Assembly: GCA_947492925.1 (NCBI GenBank)
Contig: CANLOQ010000001.1
Coordinates: 992,001 to 1,056,000, forward strand
Direction of reading: 5' to 3'
DNA length: 64,000 bases
Origin: an uncultured Sulfitobacter sp.
GTDB taxonomy: Bacteria > Pseudomonadota > Alphaproteobacteria > Rhodobacterales > Rhodobacteraceae
Translations under genes and position numbers: made by a program
The notes under the pieces: generated by a model
What the model saw: only the letters and a program-made list of their open reading frames with translations
Database searches by the model: none
What the model was told of the DNA's origin: nothing
Shown here: positions 35,213 to 44,078 of the stretch, in pieces
Numbering within the stretch: position 1 is the first letter of the stretch
How the letters are laid out: every line of letters begins with the position of its first letter

Positions 35213-35805
35213 CAGAAATCAACCCCGCGCTGGGCTTTGATCCCCGCCTGGAAGGGGTGTTTCACCTCTGTCATCTCTGTCACCAGATCTGCGTATTCAC
35301 ACAACGCCGGCTTGGCGTCACGGCCTGTCAGGATCACGCCTGTGCGTTTGTCGCGTGCCTCCAGTCCTGCAATCACGTCCCCAACCGACAGGTAGTCATA
35401 GCGCATGGCGATGTTGATCTCATCCATGACGATCAGGTCAAAATCTCCGCTCTCCATCATTTCACGGCCCTTGGCAAAGGCGGCTTCGGCTGCGGCGATG
35501 TCACGGTCGCGGTCTTGCGTGTCCCATGTAAAGCCTTCGCCCATAGTGTGCCACGTGACCTCGCCCAGACGGTCAAAGAATTGGCGTTCGCCGGTTTTCC
35601 ATGTTCCTTTGATGAATTGAACCACACCCACCTTTTGCTTCCACCCCAGCGCCCGGATGATAACACCAAAAGCGGAAGAGGATTTGCCCTTGCCGTTTCC
35701 GGTGTGAACCAGCACCAGACCCTTTTCGGGGTCCTGCAACTCGGCCACCTTTTTGCGCTGGGCGGCCTGTTGTTCCTGCATCTTGGTTTTATGATCGTCT
35801 GACAT
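35212..35805 (-). CDS. cobO: Cob(I)yrinic acid a,c-diamide adenosyltransferase
   Basis: 197 residues of the CobO/BtuR/CobA P-loop family: VHTGNGKGKSSSAFG (about 34-48), VVQFIKGTWKTGE, IVMDEINIAMRYDYL and TGRDAKPALCEYADLVTEM. It adds the 5'-deoxyadenosyl group to the corrin cobalt in B12 synthesis or salvage. It starts 9 nt after the upstream DMT transporter and overlaps the SDR gene. No cobalamin riboswitch was seen upstream. Other cob genes are not in the window. Confidence 0.95.
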   Translation of the reverse strand: MSDDHKTKMQEQQAAQRKKVAELQDPEKGLVLVHTGNGKGKSSSAFGVIIRALGWKQKVGVVQFIKGTWKTGERQFFDRLGEVTWHTMGEGFTWDTQDRDRDIAAAEAAFAKGREMMESGDFDLIVMDEINIAMRYDYLSVGDVIAGLEARDKRTGVILTGRDAKPALCEYADLVTEMTEVKHPFQAGIKAQRGVDF

Positions 35806-35814
35806 TTCTTGTCC

Positions 35815-36789
35815 TTAGTTCGGTGAGCCTGAGGGCGCGACACTGGGTTTGGATTTAGAGCGGTCGAGCCCCAGTTGCCGTTCGCGCCATATGATCAGGA
35901 CGCCGCCCGCAATGACAAGGGCCGCGCCGATCAAAATGGTTGGGGTGGGGACTTCGCTGAAGATAACCCAGCCGATCAGCGTGGCGAAGATCATCGAGGA
36001 ATAGTCAAACGGGGCCAGCATGGAGGCGGTGCCGAACCGGTAGGACGATGTGACCATGATCTGAGCGACCCCGCCAATCAGGCCCGCGCAGACAATCAGG
36101 CCGATGATATTGAGGCCCGGTGCGGTCCAGGTCAGTGATGCGTGTGGCAGGGCAAGGCCAAGCGGCAAGGTCAGCAGGGAGACGACGGTGGCGGTGAGCG
36201 AGAAATAGAAGACGATCGCCGACGTGCTTTCGGTCTGGACAAGGCGGCGAACGTGGATTTGCACCAGTGCGCGCAGAATAGAGGCCATGAGTACCATGAG
36301 CGCGCCCAATGTGGCAGTGTCGGTATATGTCTGGTCCAATGACAGGCGCGGGGCCAGTACAATCATTACGCCGACCAGACCAAGCGCCACCGCTGACAGA
36401 CGAAAGAGCCTGATGCGTTCGCCCAGCAAAGCGGCGGCAAAGATGACAGTGAACATTGGTGTGGCGTAGCCGATGGCGGTGACTTCGGGCAGCGGCAGCA
36501 GGGCGAGGCCGGCAAATGTCAGCCCCATTGCGGAGGTGCCGATCAGCCCGCGCCACACATGGCCCATGATGTTATGTGCCTTGAGCCCATCGTGCAGATG
36601 GCCGGATTGCCAAAGCCAGGCCATGATGATGGGCATGGCAAAAAGCGAGCGAAAGAAAACCGCCTGTCCGGGGGGTACGGCATCTGATGCGGCCTTGATC
36701 AGGGCCGCCATGACCATGAACAAAAAGACCGCGCCAGTCTTGAGAGCGATGGCGCGGCCGGGTCGATGGGTGGTGGTTGGTGCGGCCAT
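35815..36789 (-). CDS. EamA/DMT-superfamily transporter
   Basis: 324 residues with ten membrane helices in two EamA repeats (PPGQAVFFRSLFAMPIIMAWLW; LAPFDYSSMIFATLIGWVIFSEVPTPTILIGAALVIAGG). Probable exporter of unknown substrate. The last 25 residues are hydrophilic (RERQLGLDRSKSKPSVAP). It is first in a tight unit with cobO and the SDR gene. Whether it carries a cobalamin-related compound cannot be judged. Confidence 0.85.
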   Translation of the reverse strand: MAAPTTTHRPGRAIALKTGAVFLFMVMAALIKAASDAVPPGQAVFFRSLFAMPIIMAWLWQSGHLHDGLKAHNIMGHVWRGLIGTSAMGLTFAGLALLPLPEVTAIGYATPMFTVIFAAALLGERIRLFRLSAVALGLVGVMIVLAPRLSLDQTYTDTATLGALMVLMASILRALVQIHVRRLVQTESTSAIVFYFSLTATVVSLLTLPLGLALPHASLTWTAPGLNIIGLIVCAGLIGGVAQIMVTSSYRFGTASMLAPFDYSSMIFATLIGWVIFSEVPTPTILIGAALVIAGGVLIIWRERQLGLDRSKSKPSVAPSGSPN

Positions 36790-36830
36790 GACACTTCATG
36801 CGCCGCACCGGTCCGAGATGCAAGGCGGGC

Positions 36831-37211
36831 CTAGCCCAGTTTGGCAACGCCCAACGGAACCGCAAATTTCAGACACCAGATATAAAGTTCGTTGAAATCG
36901 CTGATGTCGATGTTGGCAGGCACGATGTAGCTTTGGGTGCCGGTAATTTGCTTGAGTTCGCCCAGGCTGGCCCCGTTGGCAAATTTACCGTCCTTGCCAA
37001 ATCCTACGTGCGGGTCCGGCGCGCCATCGAGCGAGAAGCTGCTGTCGAACGTGACGGTGGACGTGCCGTCGGCGTTTTCTGTGATGGTGACGCCGCCGGT
37101 GGTTATATGATCACTTGCACCGACAAAAGTGCCTGTGGTGTCGGCAAAGACGGAAGCCACGGGGCCAACGATCAGGAAAGCGGTGAGGGCGGCAGTGAAG
37201 ATCTTTTTCAT
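36831..37211 (-). CDS. DM13-domain secreted protein
   Basis: 126 residues with a Sec signal (MKKIFTAALTAFLIVGPVASVFA). The mature part fits the DM13 domain: GTFVGASDHITTGGVTI, FDSSFSLDGAPDPHVGFG, GTQSYIVPANIDISDFNELYIWC and a conserved single Cys in WCLKFAVPLGVAKL. DM13 domains are proposed to carry out electron transfer through that Cys. It is divergent from a TetR regulator with palindromes in between, so it is probably under that regulator's control. Confidence 0.8.
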   Translation of the reverse strand: MKKIFTAALTAFLIVGPVASVFADTTGTFVGASDHITTGGVTITENADGTSTVTFDSSFSLDGAPDPHVGFGKDGKFANGASLGELKQITGTQSYIVPANIDISDFNELYIWCLKFAVPLGVAKLG

Positions 37212-37263
37212 GGGTCAGTTCCTTGGTGAGGTGAGTAGCTGTTGTTGTGAACCCTAGATACAC

Positions 37264-37324
37264 TTTGGAACCGAGTAGTTCAAAACACGAAATCGCGAGT
37301 TGTGTAACAATTAGTTCCGAACTA
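37264..37324. promoter_or_regulatory. Paired palindromes between DM13 and TetR genes
   Basis: Two related inverted repeats built on GAAC/GTTC: GGAACCGAGTAGTTC-type at about 37267-37281, and a perfect TAGTTC-C-GAACTA at 37312-37324. The second lies 25 nt before the tetR start. Likely operators for autoregulation and for the divergent DM13 gene; binding is inferred. Confidence 0.6.
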
Positions 37325-37349
37325 TGTGTTCCCCGTAAAGGAGACCAAA

Positions 37350-37943
37350 ATGGCACGACCCAGAGAGTTTGACCCCGATGAGGCTGTCGCAAAGGCAATG
37401 CAGGTGTTCTGGCAGCACGGGTATGAGGATGCATCTCTTCCCGATCTGCTGGAGGGGATGGGGCTGACGCGAGGCAGTCTGTACAAGGCGTTCAAGGACA
37501 AGAAGAACCTGTTTCTGCTGGTGCTGGACCGGTATGAAACCGCAGCGGTGGACGCTGGTGTGGCGCTGTTGACCAATGCACAGATCGAGGACGGGGCGGA
37601 GCGTGTTCTGCTGATGTTCAAAGGTCTGGTTGCGGCAGTCGCGGACGGGGATCACCGGGGGTGTCTGTTGTGTACCGCAGCGGCGGGATCAGCGGCAAAT
37701 GATGCCGATATTGCAAAGGCCGTGCATCTTGGCTTGGGCAAATTACAGGCCGGATTTGTGCAGGCGCTGGCGGATGCGCCTGCGTTGGCGGCCCTGGACG
37801 ACGCGCAGAGGCTGCGGTTGGCAGATACGCTATTGACGCAATACATCGGGTTGCGAATGCTGGCGCGGTCGCGGTTGCCGATGGGGGTGCTGCAGCACGC
37901 GGTGCAGGGGGTCGAGGATATTCTGCGCGGCGCGGCGGCGTAG
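37350..37943 (+). CDS. TetR/AcrR family transcriptional regulator
   Basis: 197 residues from ATG 37350 behind AAAGGAGACC. The N-terminal TetR domain begins ARPREFDPDEAVAKAMQVFWQHGYEDASLPDLLEGMG, with the recognition helix near LTRGSLYKAFKDKKNLF. The C-terminal ligand domain contains GCLLCTAAAGSA, seen in the subgroup of TetR proteins related to YcdC/YxaF that may sense reactive species through cysteines. It is divergent from the DM13 gene and close to the palindromes. Confidence 0.9.
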   Translation: MARPREFDPDEAVAKAMQVFWQHGYEDASLPDLLEGMGLTRGSLYKAFKDKKNLFLLVLDRYETAAVDAGVALLTNAQIEDGAERVLLMFKGLVAAVADGDHRGCLLCTAAAGSAANDADIAKAVHLGLGKLQAGFVQALADAPALAALDDAQRLRLADTLLTQYIGLRMLARSRLPMGVLQHAVQGVEDILRGAAA

Positions 37944-37969
37944 GGGCGCGGATTGTTGAAACGCCCGGT

Positions 37970-37991
37970 CCGCGTTCCCTGAGGAACGCGG
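37970..37991. terminator. Hairpin between tetR and aroC
   Basis: Perfect 9-bp inverted repeat CCGCGTTCC, loop CTGA, GGAACGCGG, between the convergent 3' ends. No T-run, so the termination role is tentative. Confidence 0.5.
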
Positions 37992-37996
37992 GTGAC

Positions 37997-39100
37997 CTAG
38001 CCGATGATGCCGCGGTTTTCGCCAACCTGTCCCCGGTGCAGCAGCATGTGGTCCAGCAAAACGCAGGCCATCATCGCCTCGCCCACCGGCACAGCGCGGA
38101 TGCCGACACAGGGATCATGCCGACCTTTGGTAATGATCTCGGTCTCTTCGCCTGATTTGGTGATGGTCTTGCGGGTGGTCAGGATGGAAGATGTGGGTTT
38201 GACGGCAAAGCGCACGACCACGTCCTGCCCGGTGCTGATGCCGCCAAGAATGCCGCCTGCATGGTTTGAGGAATAGCGGGGCTGACCATCGTTCCCCATG
38301 TAAATTTCATCCGCGTTCAACTCTCCTGTCAGCATTGCGGCTGACATGCCTTCGCCAATCTCAACCCCTTTGACGGCATTGATCGACATCATCGCGGCGG
38401 CAAGGTCGGTGTCGAGTTTGCCGTAGACCGGCGCGCCCAGACCGGCGGGCACATTGCGCGCCGCCACTTCAATGATCGCGCCGACGCTGCTGCCGGATTT
38501 GCGCAGACCGTCCAGATAGCTGGCCCAGTCTGTCGCGGCCTTGGCATCCGGCACCCAGAATGGATTCTGGTCGATCTGGTCCCAGTCAAAGGCATCGCGG
38601 TCAATCTGATGTGGCCCCATCTGCACCATGTAGCCGGTGATCTGCAAATCGGGGGCCATCGCCTTGATCGCCTCGCGCGCCAGACCGCCCGCGGCAACGC
38701 GCGCTGCGGTTTCACGGGCAGAGGACCGCCCGCCGCCGCGATAGTCCCGCACGCCGTATTTCTGAAAATAGGTGATGTCGGCGTGGCCCGGGCGGAACTT
38801 GTCCTTGATGTCGCCGTAGTCTTTTGAGCGTTGGTCGGTGTTTTCGATCATCAGCTGGATGGGTGTGCCGGTGGTGACCCCTTCGAACACGCCCGACAGG
38901 ATGCGCACCTCGTCCGCCTCGCGCCGCTGGGTGGTGTATTTGTTCTGGCCGGGTTTGCGTTTGTCGAGCCAGTGCTGGATCATCGCAGCGTCCACCGGCA
39001 CGCCGGGGGGGCAGCCATCGACCGTCGCACCCAGAGCGGGCCCGTGGCTTTCGCCCCATGTGGTGACGCGGAAAAGATGACCGAAGGTATTGATGGACAT
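37997..39100 (-). CDS. aroC: Chorismate synthase
   Basis: 367 residues from ATG 39100 behind CAGGAGCATCGCAC. It makes chorismate from EPSP with reduced FMN, the last common step of aromatic synthesis. Signatures: [62 protein letters not shown] and [17 protein letters not shown]. Full length. Single gene, convergent with tetR. Confidence 0.97.
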   Translation of the reverse strand: MSINTFGHLFRVTTWGESHGPALGATVDGCPPGVPVDAAMIQHWLDKRKPGQNKYTTQRREADEVRILSGVFEGVTTGTPIQLMIENTDQRSKDYGDIKDKFRPGHADITYFQKYGVRDYRGGGRSSARETAARVAAGGLAREAIKAMAPDLQITGYMVQMGPHQIDRDAFDWDQIDQNPFWVPDAKAATDWASYLDGLRKSGSSVGAIIEVAARNVPAGLGAPVYGKLDTDLAAAMMSINAVKGVEIGEGMSAAMLTGELNADEIYMGNDGQPRYSSNHAGGILGGISTGQDVVVRFAVKPTSSILTTRKTITKSGEETEIITKGRHDPCVGIRAVPVGEAMMACVLLDHMLLHRGQVGENRGIIG

Positions 39101-39298
39101 GTGCGATGCTCCTGTTGAGGAGAGCATTAGCGGTGTGGGGGAGGTGGCTCAAGAGGGGGCGTGTTTTAGTGGCCCGCCCGGCGGGACAAAGATGCCTTTC
39201 GCCGCATGGGGGCCACCGTCCGTTTTCGCGGAGGAAGCGCGCTGTCTTGGTTGTGTGACTATCCGTGGGCGCGATGTTGCTTGGCAAGGATCCAGACC

Positions 39299-40396
39299 CT
39301 AGGCGACATCGTTCCAATTGGGGACATAGCGCTGCCACTCCGTCTGGTAACGCGCCGCATAATCCATTCCGACCTTGACCCAGTCAATTTCTGGCTGACC
39401 GTTGCTCGGCTGGGCCGTTTGTCCCCCATAGACAATCACCTTCTGCCCCTCGTCAAACGCATCAATCGATTGCCGCCACAGGTCGCCCTCCCAATAAAGG
39501 GTCATTCTGGACTGCAAGGGTTCAAACTCGGCAGTGAACAATGTGCCGAAACCCTCGCCATAGCGGTCTTGTTTCAGCGGTGCGGTTTGAAATTCCGATG
39601 CAAGGTCGGCGGGAATTGCAATCCTTGGGAGGGCCGCATGCAGGTGGTCGGCACGCTCAAAGGTCTTGGTGAAATCCTGACGATCCGGGGCATTTCCATC
39701 GTTCTGGTGATTTGTGGCGATCAGGCGCGGCTGGACCTGGGCACCGCCCCCGGCAAAGATTTCAACACTGGCGGCGGCCCCTGAAGCGTCCGCGACAATG
39801 ATGTTGTAGGGCATATGCGACGGCACCCGTTGCAGCACGCGAAGGGCTTGGGGAACGGTGTCGCAAGTCTCAAGAATGTAGCGCAGGATCGTGGTGATGC
39901 CAAAGCCCTTGCCGGTTTCCTGACGCCCGCCATAGGCCAGCACCACGCTTAGCCCCGCCGCGTTGATGCCATCGGACAGACCCCACAGGAATTCGATCAT
40001 GCCCATGACGGGGCGGCCACACCACTCGCTGCGCAGCAACAACCCTTCGTTCAGGTCGGGCGACAGATCGTAGTTGCGCACCAGTCTTATGTCGTCGTTT
40101 GACACCGCGCAGGCCAGCGAACAGCCGCCCAGATAATTTGGCGGGCACCACGTTGACAAGAAGCGGGCGGCGCGGTCAGAACCGCCGGCCAGTGCGACAA
40201 GCTGTGCATGCACCGGCACCAGTTCGGGCATGTATTCTGTCAGGGCGCTTTCGCAGTCTGCGCGGCTGGGGCCATCGTCGCCGCCATTGGCTACAAACCA
40301 CGCCTGATAGGCGGGCCATGACCGTTGCCAGCGGGCCTGCCATTTGGGGCCCGGTGTTGCTTCGGAAACTGCGTCGAAAGTGAGGGAATGTGTCAT
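39299..40396 (-). CDS. C45-family Ntn acyltransferase/hydrolase, copy 1
   Basis: 365 residues. The region from about residue 90 is like isopenicillin-N acyltransferase and carcinine hydrolases. The probable autocleavage and nucleophile site is Cys in GGCSLAC, followed by LVRNYDLSPDLNEG, GLSDGINAAGLSVVLAYGG, PSHMPYNIIVADASG and LIATNHQ. The fold cleaves or transfers an amide-linked acyl group. A paralogue lies at 42505-43590 with the same motif order. It is 29 nt downstream of the RHH gene, so probably in that unit. The substrate is unknown. Confidence 0.82.
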   Translation of the reverse strand: MTHSLTFDAVSEATPGPKWQARWQRSWPAYQAWFVANGGDDGPSRADCESALTEYMPELVPVHAQLVALAGGSDRAARFLSTWCPPNYLGGCSLACAVSNDDIRLVRNYDLSPDLNEGLLLRSEWCGRPVMGMIEFLWGLSDGINAAGLSVVLAYGGRQETGKGFGITTILRYILETCDTVPQALRVLQRVPSHMPYNIIVADASGAAASVEIFAGGGAQVQPRLIATNHQNDGNAPDRQDFTKTFERADHLHAALPRIAIPADLASEFQTAPLKQDRYGEGFGTLFTAEFEPLQSRMTLYWEGDLWRQSIDAFDEGQKVIVYGGQTAQPSNGQPEIDWVKVGMDYAARYQTEWQRYVPNWNDVA

Positions 40397-40425
40397 GTTG
40401 TTCTGCCTGTCTGGTGTATGGGGGG

Positions 40426-40845
40426 TTAGGTGATGCGATCTGCCAGCGCTTGCTTGACCGGTGCGCTGGCCTGCAAAGAGCCCAGAACGGTGATCGAGCC
40501 GATTGTCGCAAGGGCGAGGTCGGGGGAAACATCGTCAGCGATACGAGCAAGGCCCACGACCTTGATGTGCAAAACCTCGTTCGCGGCGCGGACCGCTTCC
40601 AGATCAGCCACCGAAAAATCGGAAAGGCCCAGCTCCATCGTGTGCCGTTCAATGGACTTGGTCACCGTATCGGAATGCCTGTCCAGCTGGTTGCGGATGG
40701 CGGTGCGGATGAAATCGCTTCGGCTGGAGTAGAACCCTTCCTGCACGAGCAACTCAATGCGGCCAAGATCCACGAAGCCGAGATTGATTGTCAGCTTTTC
40801 GCTTTCGGGCGTTTTGTTTCTTTGGTGCTGCATCATTCCATCCAT
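40426..40845 (-). CDS. Ribbon-helix-helix transcriptional regulator
   Basis: 139 residues or slightly fewer; ATG 40836 and ATG 40833 are other possible starts. An RHH domain of CopG/NikR-like type occupies about residues 16-56 (KLTINLGFVDLGRIELLVQEG, YSSRSDFIRTAIRNQL). The C-terminal 80 residues (VVGLARIADDVSPDLALATIGSITVLG) look like a separate sensing domain, unlike the short antitoxin type. It is followed by C45 copy 1 and is a plausible local regulator of the amidase/ligase block. Confidence 0.75.
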   Translation of the reverse strand: MDGMMQHQRNKTPESEKLTINLGFVDLGRIELLVQEGFYSSRSDFIRTAIRNQLDRHSDTVTKSIERHTMELGLSDFSVADLEAVRAANEVLHIKVVGLARIADDVSPDLALATIGSITVLGSLQASAPVKQALADRIT

Positions 40846-40874
40846 CTACCATCTGTCTGGATGGTTTATGGATG
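40838..40874. promoter_or_regulatory. Repeated CATCC/GGATG elements at the RHH gene start
   Basis: Inverted copies CATCCAT (40839-40845) and ATGGATG (40868-40874), with inner CCATC and GGATGG, overlap the start of the RHH gene. RHH proteins commonly bind such short repeats, so this may be an autoregulatory operator. Position is the only support. Confidence 0.3.
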
Positions 40875-41050
40875 TTAAATGGCGATAGCAAGCGATAAGA
40901 TGCCATGACTTCGGGACAGGCAGCAGCCATGTCCGGTCTGATAGCGGAGGAATATCAAGGAAAAACGGGACAGACCGCGTGAAGGAACACGCAGGGTCGC
41001 CCCTTTAGATTTCAGTGCAGTCCGTGAATGAAGCCCAAGCGGCGCGTTCG

Positions 41051-41557
41051 TTACTTTTCCGCCGAAGTGTCGCCTGGGTCCACAGCGCCCTCGCGGCGTT
41101 GGCGGGTTGTTTCCAGCGCTTGTTTGGCTCTGTTGCGATGTTCTTTGGCGCTCAGCTTCTCAACACGCTGGGCGATGCTCCACTGAACGCCAAGCGGGTC
41201 GGACAACAGCCCCGTCATGTCACCCCAATAGCGTTCTTTCAGCGGATTGGTGACGGTAAAGCCCGCCGCAACGGCATTGTCCCAGGTTGATTTTACGTCT
41301 TCGACATAAAGATGGAGGCTGACCGAGCCGATGCCGAAGGGCTGGCCCTGGCCAATCGTCAGTTGGGTATTGCCGATCTTGATCTTGGCGAACATCAGCG
41401 TTTGCGTGCCCGGAACTTTCTGTGATCCCGTCAGCTTGGCATCAAAGGCCGCCTTATACAGCGCCACGGCGTCATCGACGCTGGCGGCGATGATGTGGGG
41501 GGTTACAGACCGGAAACCACGCGGGATCGGTGCTACTTTTGCTGTGTCTTGCGCCAT
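41051..41557 (-). CDS. VOC-superfamily protein, PhnB-like
   Basis: 168 residues starting behind GGAAAGGG. One PhnB-like VOC domain: RSVTPHIIAASVDDAVALYKAAFDA, TLMFAKIKIGNTQLTIG, LHLYVEDVKSTWDNAVAAGF and DPLGVQWSIAQRVEKLS, followed by a basic tail rich in Arg and Lys. Probable small-molecule enzyme or binding protein, reaction unknown. It lies 54 nt after the nitrilase-family gene on the same strand. The region from here to the RHH gene (40846-41050) shows no gene. Confidence 0.75.
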   Translation of the reverse strand: MAQDTAKVAPIPRGFRSVTPHIIAASVDDAVALYKAAFDAKLTGSQKVPGTQTLMFAKIKIGNTQLTIGQGQPFGIGSVSLHLYVEDVKSTWDNAVAAGFTVTNPLKERYWGDMTGLLSDPLGVQWSIAQRVEKLSAKEHRNRAKQALETTRQRREGAVDPGDTSAEK

Positions 41558-41611
41558 GCCATTTCCCTTTCCGGTCTTGGTCTGATCTATCCGGCCAATA
41601 CTGGCGCGACT

Positions 41612-42466
41612 TTATACTTCGGGCCGTCCTACCTTGACCAAGGGACCGAGGCTGTCGAGATAGCTGCGATCGAAATCGGGCTCATAGACCGGGAACCGCA
41701 CATGGTTGTCACGGAAGCTTTTGTGGGGTTGGCCCATGCGCAGAATCCCTTCGCGGCGCGAGCGGCGGACCAGTTCAAAGTCCACTTCAAGCGGGATCAT
41801 TTCTTCCTGCACGTTACCGCGGTGCAGGACCTGGCCTGCAGGGTCGATCACCATCGAATATCCGTTGCCCCCCGCCAGAAGGCCGTTGATGTGGAAAATA
41901 TAGCTTTGGAACATCGCGGCAGACCCTTGCGCGATGGCAAGATCGGCGGGCCGGTCCACGAAGCTGGCCAGCACGGGGTTGATGATCACCTCGGCGCCCA
42001 TTGACGTCAGCGTGCGCGTCACTTCGGGGAACCACAGATCATAGCAGATGGACACACCGAAACGGCCCGCACCCGGCACGTCAAAGACACAGAATTCCTC
42101 GCCCTTGGTTACGCCTTCCTCATAGGGTGTGAAGGGGAACATCTTGCGGTAGCGGGTGACGACCTCACCTGCGGGGTTGAAGACTGGCGTTGTGTTGTGG
42201 ATTTTGTCGCCGTCTTTTTCAAAATAGCTGCCGGGGATCAGCCAGCAGTCAAAGCGGCGGGCAAGTTCGGCAAGATCCTGTTCGATCTTGCCACCAATCG
42301 GGTCTGCGGCGGCCTTGTTGGGGCCGTGCGGGGCAAGTTCGCTGAACACAACCATCTGCACCCACGGGTAAAGGCTGAACAGAATTTCCATGCGCTTGCG
42401 CATTTCGGGGATGTTGTTGTGCATCGTGACGTGCATCTGGATGCCGGCGATTGAGAAACGAGACAT
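41612..42466 (-). CDS. Carbon-nitrogen hydrolase (nitrilase superfamily)
   Basis: 284 residues from ATG 42466 behind ACAGGAGCACTC. The catalytic triad is visible: Glu in VVFSELAPHG, Lys in RYRKMFPFTPYEEG and Cys in SICYDLWFPE. HINGLLAGGNGYSMVIDPAGQVL closes the core. Amidase, N-carbamoylase or related activity is likely; a true nitrile substrate cannot be inferred. It lies 38 nt after C45 copy 2 on the same strand, so two different amide-bond hydrolases are co-transcribed. Confidence 0.88.
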   Translation of the reverse strand: MSRFSIAGIQMHVTMHNNIPEMRKRMEILFSLYPWVQMVVFSELAPHGPNKAAADPIGGKIEQDLAELARRFDCWLIPGSYFEKDGDKIHNTTPVFNPAGEVVTRYRKMFPFTPYEEGVTKGEEFCVFDVPGAGRFGVSICYDLWFPEVTRTLTSMGAEVIINPVLASFVDRPADLAIAQGSAAMFQSYIFHINGLLAGGNGYSMVIDPAGQVLHRGNVQEEMIPLEVDFELVRRSRREGILRMGQPHKSFRDNHVRFPVYEPDFDRSYLDSLGPLVKVGRPEV

Positions 42467-42504
42467 GAGTGCTCCTGTGTCTTTGGTGTCGCCGTTGTGC
42501 GGCG

Positions 42505-43590
42505 TTAAGCTGTTTCGGGAAGGCCGGTGTCCGAGGGGAAGGCGGCGTTCTGTTGTGAATAGGGTTTTGTATGTTGCACGTGCGGTTCGGGCGAGGCAGC
42601 CTGCGATCCGGTTGGCGTATACTGGATCACGCGGGTGCGTGGTATGACATTTTCCAGCGCATGATCTTCGCGCGTGCCGTCCATCCAATGCAGCGACATC
42701 TGCCGTGCCCGTGGGCGATAGGCGGCGGTGTAGATCGTGCCAAACCCCTTGTCATATCCGGTGCTGGCAAGGGGAACGGTGAGGAATTCACTGGTTAACT
42801 GTTCCGTCGTCAGATCATTGTTTTCAAACAGCTGTTCAAGATGATCGGCACGTCCTTCGGTGTTGGAAAACCGGCCATGACGCGGCCATTCAACGCCCAG
42901 CTGGTGATTGGTCGTGAAGGGGGTGCGCGTGACAATTGCGGGGCGGTCGGGGGCCAGCATGACCGTTGCCCATTCGCCCGCAGCATCCGCAACCGTGATA
43001 TTGTAAGACATATGCGACGGCACACTGCGCAGCGCTTCGACGGCCTGCTCAACATCTGCGCAGATCTCAAGAACGTAGCGGATGATCAGCGGGATGCCAA
43101 AGCCCTTGGAGCTGACCGTGCGCCCGCCAAACGTGAGGGACGCCGCAAGCCCCGCGTCGTTGATGCCATCGGCCAGACCAACGATCCCTTCGACCATCCC
43201 TGCAACGCGCCGTCCGCGCCAGTTGGTGGACAGCAAGGTGGATTCGTTCAGCTTTGGATCAAGGTCATAGTTGCGGATCAGCAATGGGCCCTGATCATCC
43301 GTCAACACCGCTTGGGAACAATGCACCAGATATCGGGGAGGGGACCAAAAGCTGAGGAACACCGCCGTTTCCGGTGTGTCGCCGCAGACCTCAAGCCAGT
43401 TGTCCCACAGGCTTTCAAACTCCGGCATGTGCTGGCGCAGGGCCAGACGGGCATCGCGCACATCTTTTGCGTCAACCGTGCGGCGTTTGCGCATCCATGC
43501 GGACCAACCCGGCCAGCCATGCGCGAACGCCTGACGCAATGCGTCAGCCGGGCGTTCTTCCGTCAGGCTTCTGAAGTTGAGATGCATCAT
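42505..43590 (-). CDS. C45-family Ntn acyltransferase/hydrolase, copy 2
   Basis: 361 residues from ATG 43590 (MMHLNFRSLTEERP). It is paralogous to the gene at 39299-40396. Shared blocks in the same order are FLSFWSPPRYL with the nucleophile Cys in VHCSQAV, LLIRNYDLDPKLNES, GLADGINDAGLAASLTFGG, KGFGIPLIIRYVLEICADVEQA, VPSHMSYNITVADAAG and TTNHQ. The residues around the nucleophile differ (HCSQ against GCSL), which suggests different processing or substrate. The C-terminal 45 residues are unrelated and polar. First gene of a C45-nitrilase-VOC unit. Confidence 0.82.
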   Translation of the reverse strand: MMHLNFRSLTEERPADALRQAFAHGWPGWSAWMRKRRTVDAKDVRDARLALRQHMPEFESLWDNWLEVCGDTPETAVFLSFWSPPRYLVHCSQAVLTDDQGPLLIRNYDLDPKLNESTLLSTNWRGRRVAGMVEGIVGLADGINDAGLAASLTFGGRTVSSKGFGIPLIIRYVLEICADVEQAVEALRSVPSHMSYNITVADAAGEWATVMLAPDRPAIVTRTPFTTNHQLGVEWPRHGRFSNTEGRADHLEQLFENNDLTTEQLTSEFLTVPLASTGYDKGFGTIYTAAYRPRARQMSLHWMDGTREDHALENVIPRTRVIQYTPTGSQAASPEPHVQHTKPYSQQNAAFPSDTGLPETA

Positions 43591-43723
43591 GTTTCCAAAG
43601 GATCGAAGGGAGTAAATGACCACGCTTTGCGTGAAGGTCCACCGCATTTCGAACAAAGGGGAACATCATATATCATGGTGTAGGGTAGATTGACTTTTGC
43701 AAGGCAATTGTCAAGAACGCGGC

Positions 43724-44071
43724 ATGCTGAAGTCACCTGTACCTCACGGCACCATTCGCCAAAACGACATTGCTGGCCTTCTTAGCAGCTATCGGATCAC
43801 ACAATATCCGACCGTGGTTCGGGTGCGGCGCACCATTCAGGGCGGTGGTTATGGCGATCAGGACCGCAACCCCTACACATGGACCGTGTTTTTTCTGGTA
43901 GACGAACAATGGATGTCGCTGGAGAGCGCACGGGGCATGCCGCGCGAGTGGGGCAGTCTGGACCGGCTGGAAGTCTGGCTGCGCAGCGTGGGTTTTGCGT
44001 TCTTCTGGGTGCGCAACGATATCGACAAGGTCGATCAGGCAAACGGGGAGCCGGAACAGCCCCCCGCCTGA
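43724..44071 (+). CDS. Hypothetical protein
   Basis: 115 residues from ATG 43724. It is rich in aromatic residues (NPYTWTVFFLVDEQWMSLESARG, LEVWLRSVGFAFFWVRNDID) with no recognisable domain and no signal peptide. It runs opposite to both flanking genes and ends 7 nt from the convergent ATP-grasp gene. Composition looks protein-like, and no better frame exists here, but the ribosome binding site is weak. Confidence 0.5.
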   Translation: MLKSPVPHGTIRQNDIAGLLSSYRITQYPTVVRVRRTIQGGGYGDQDRNPYTWTVFFLVDEQWMSLESARGMPREWGSLDRLEVWLRSVGFAFFWVRNDIDKVDQANGEPEQPPA

Positions 44072-44078
44072 AGGTTTT

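Noticed and set aside
34430-35395. A 321-codon plus-strand frame over the SDR and cobO genes
   Set aside because: Gly/Asp/Val-rich shadow of two well-supported minus-strand genes.
40846-41050. Possible small gene between the RHH and VOC genes
   Set aside because: Only frames under 20 codons with no ribosome binding site; partial inverted repeats are imperfect.
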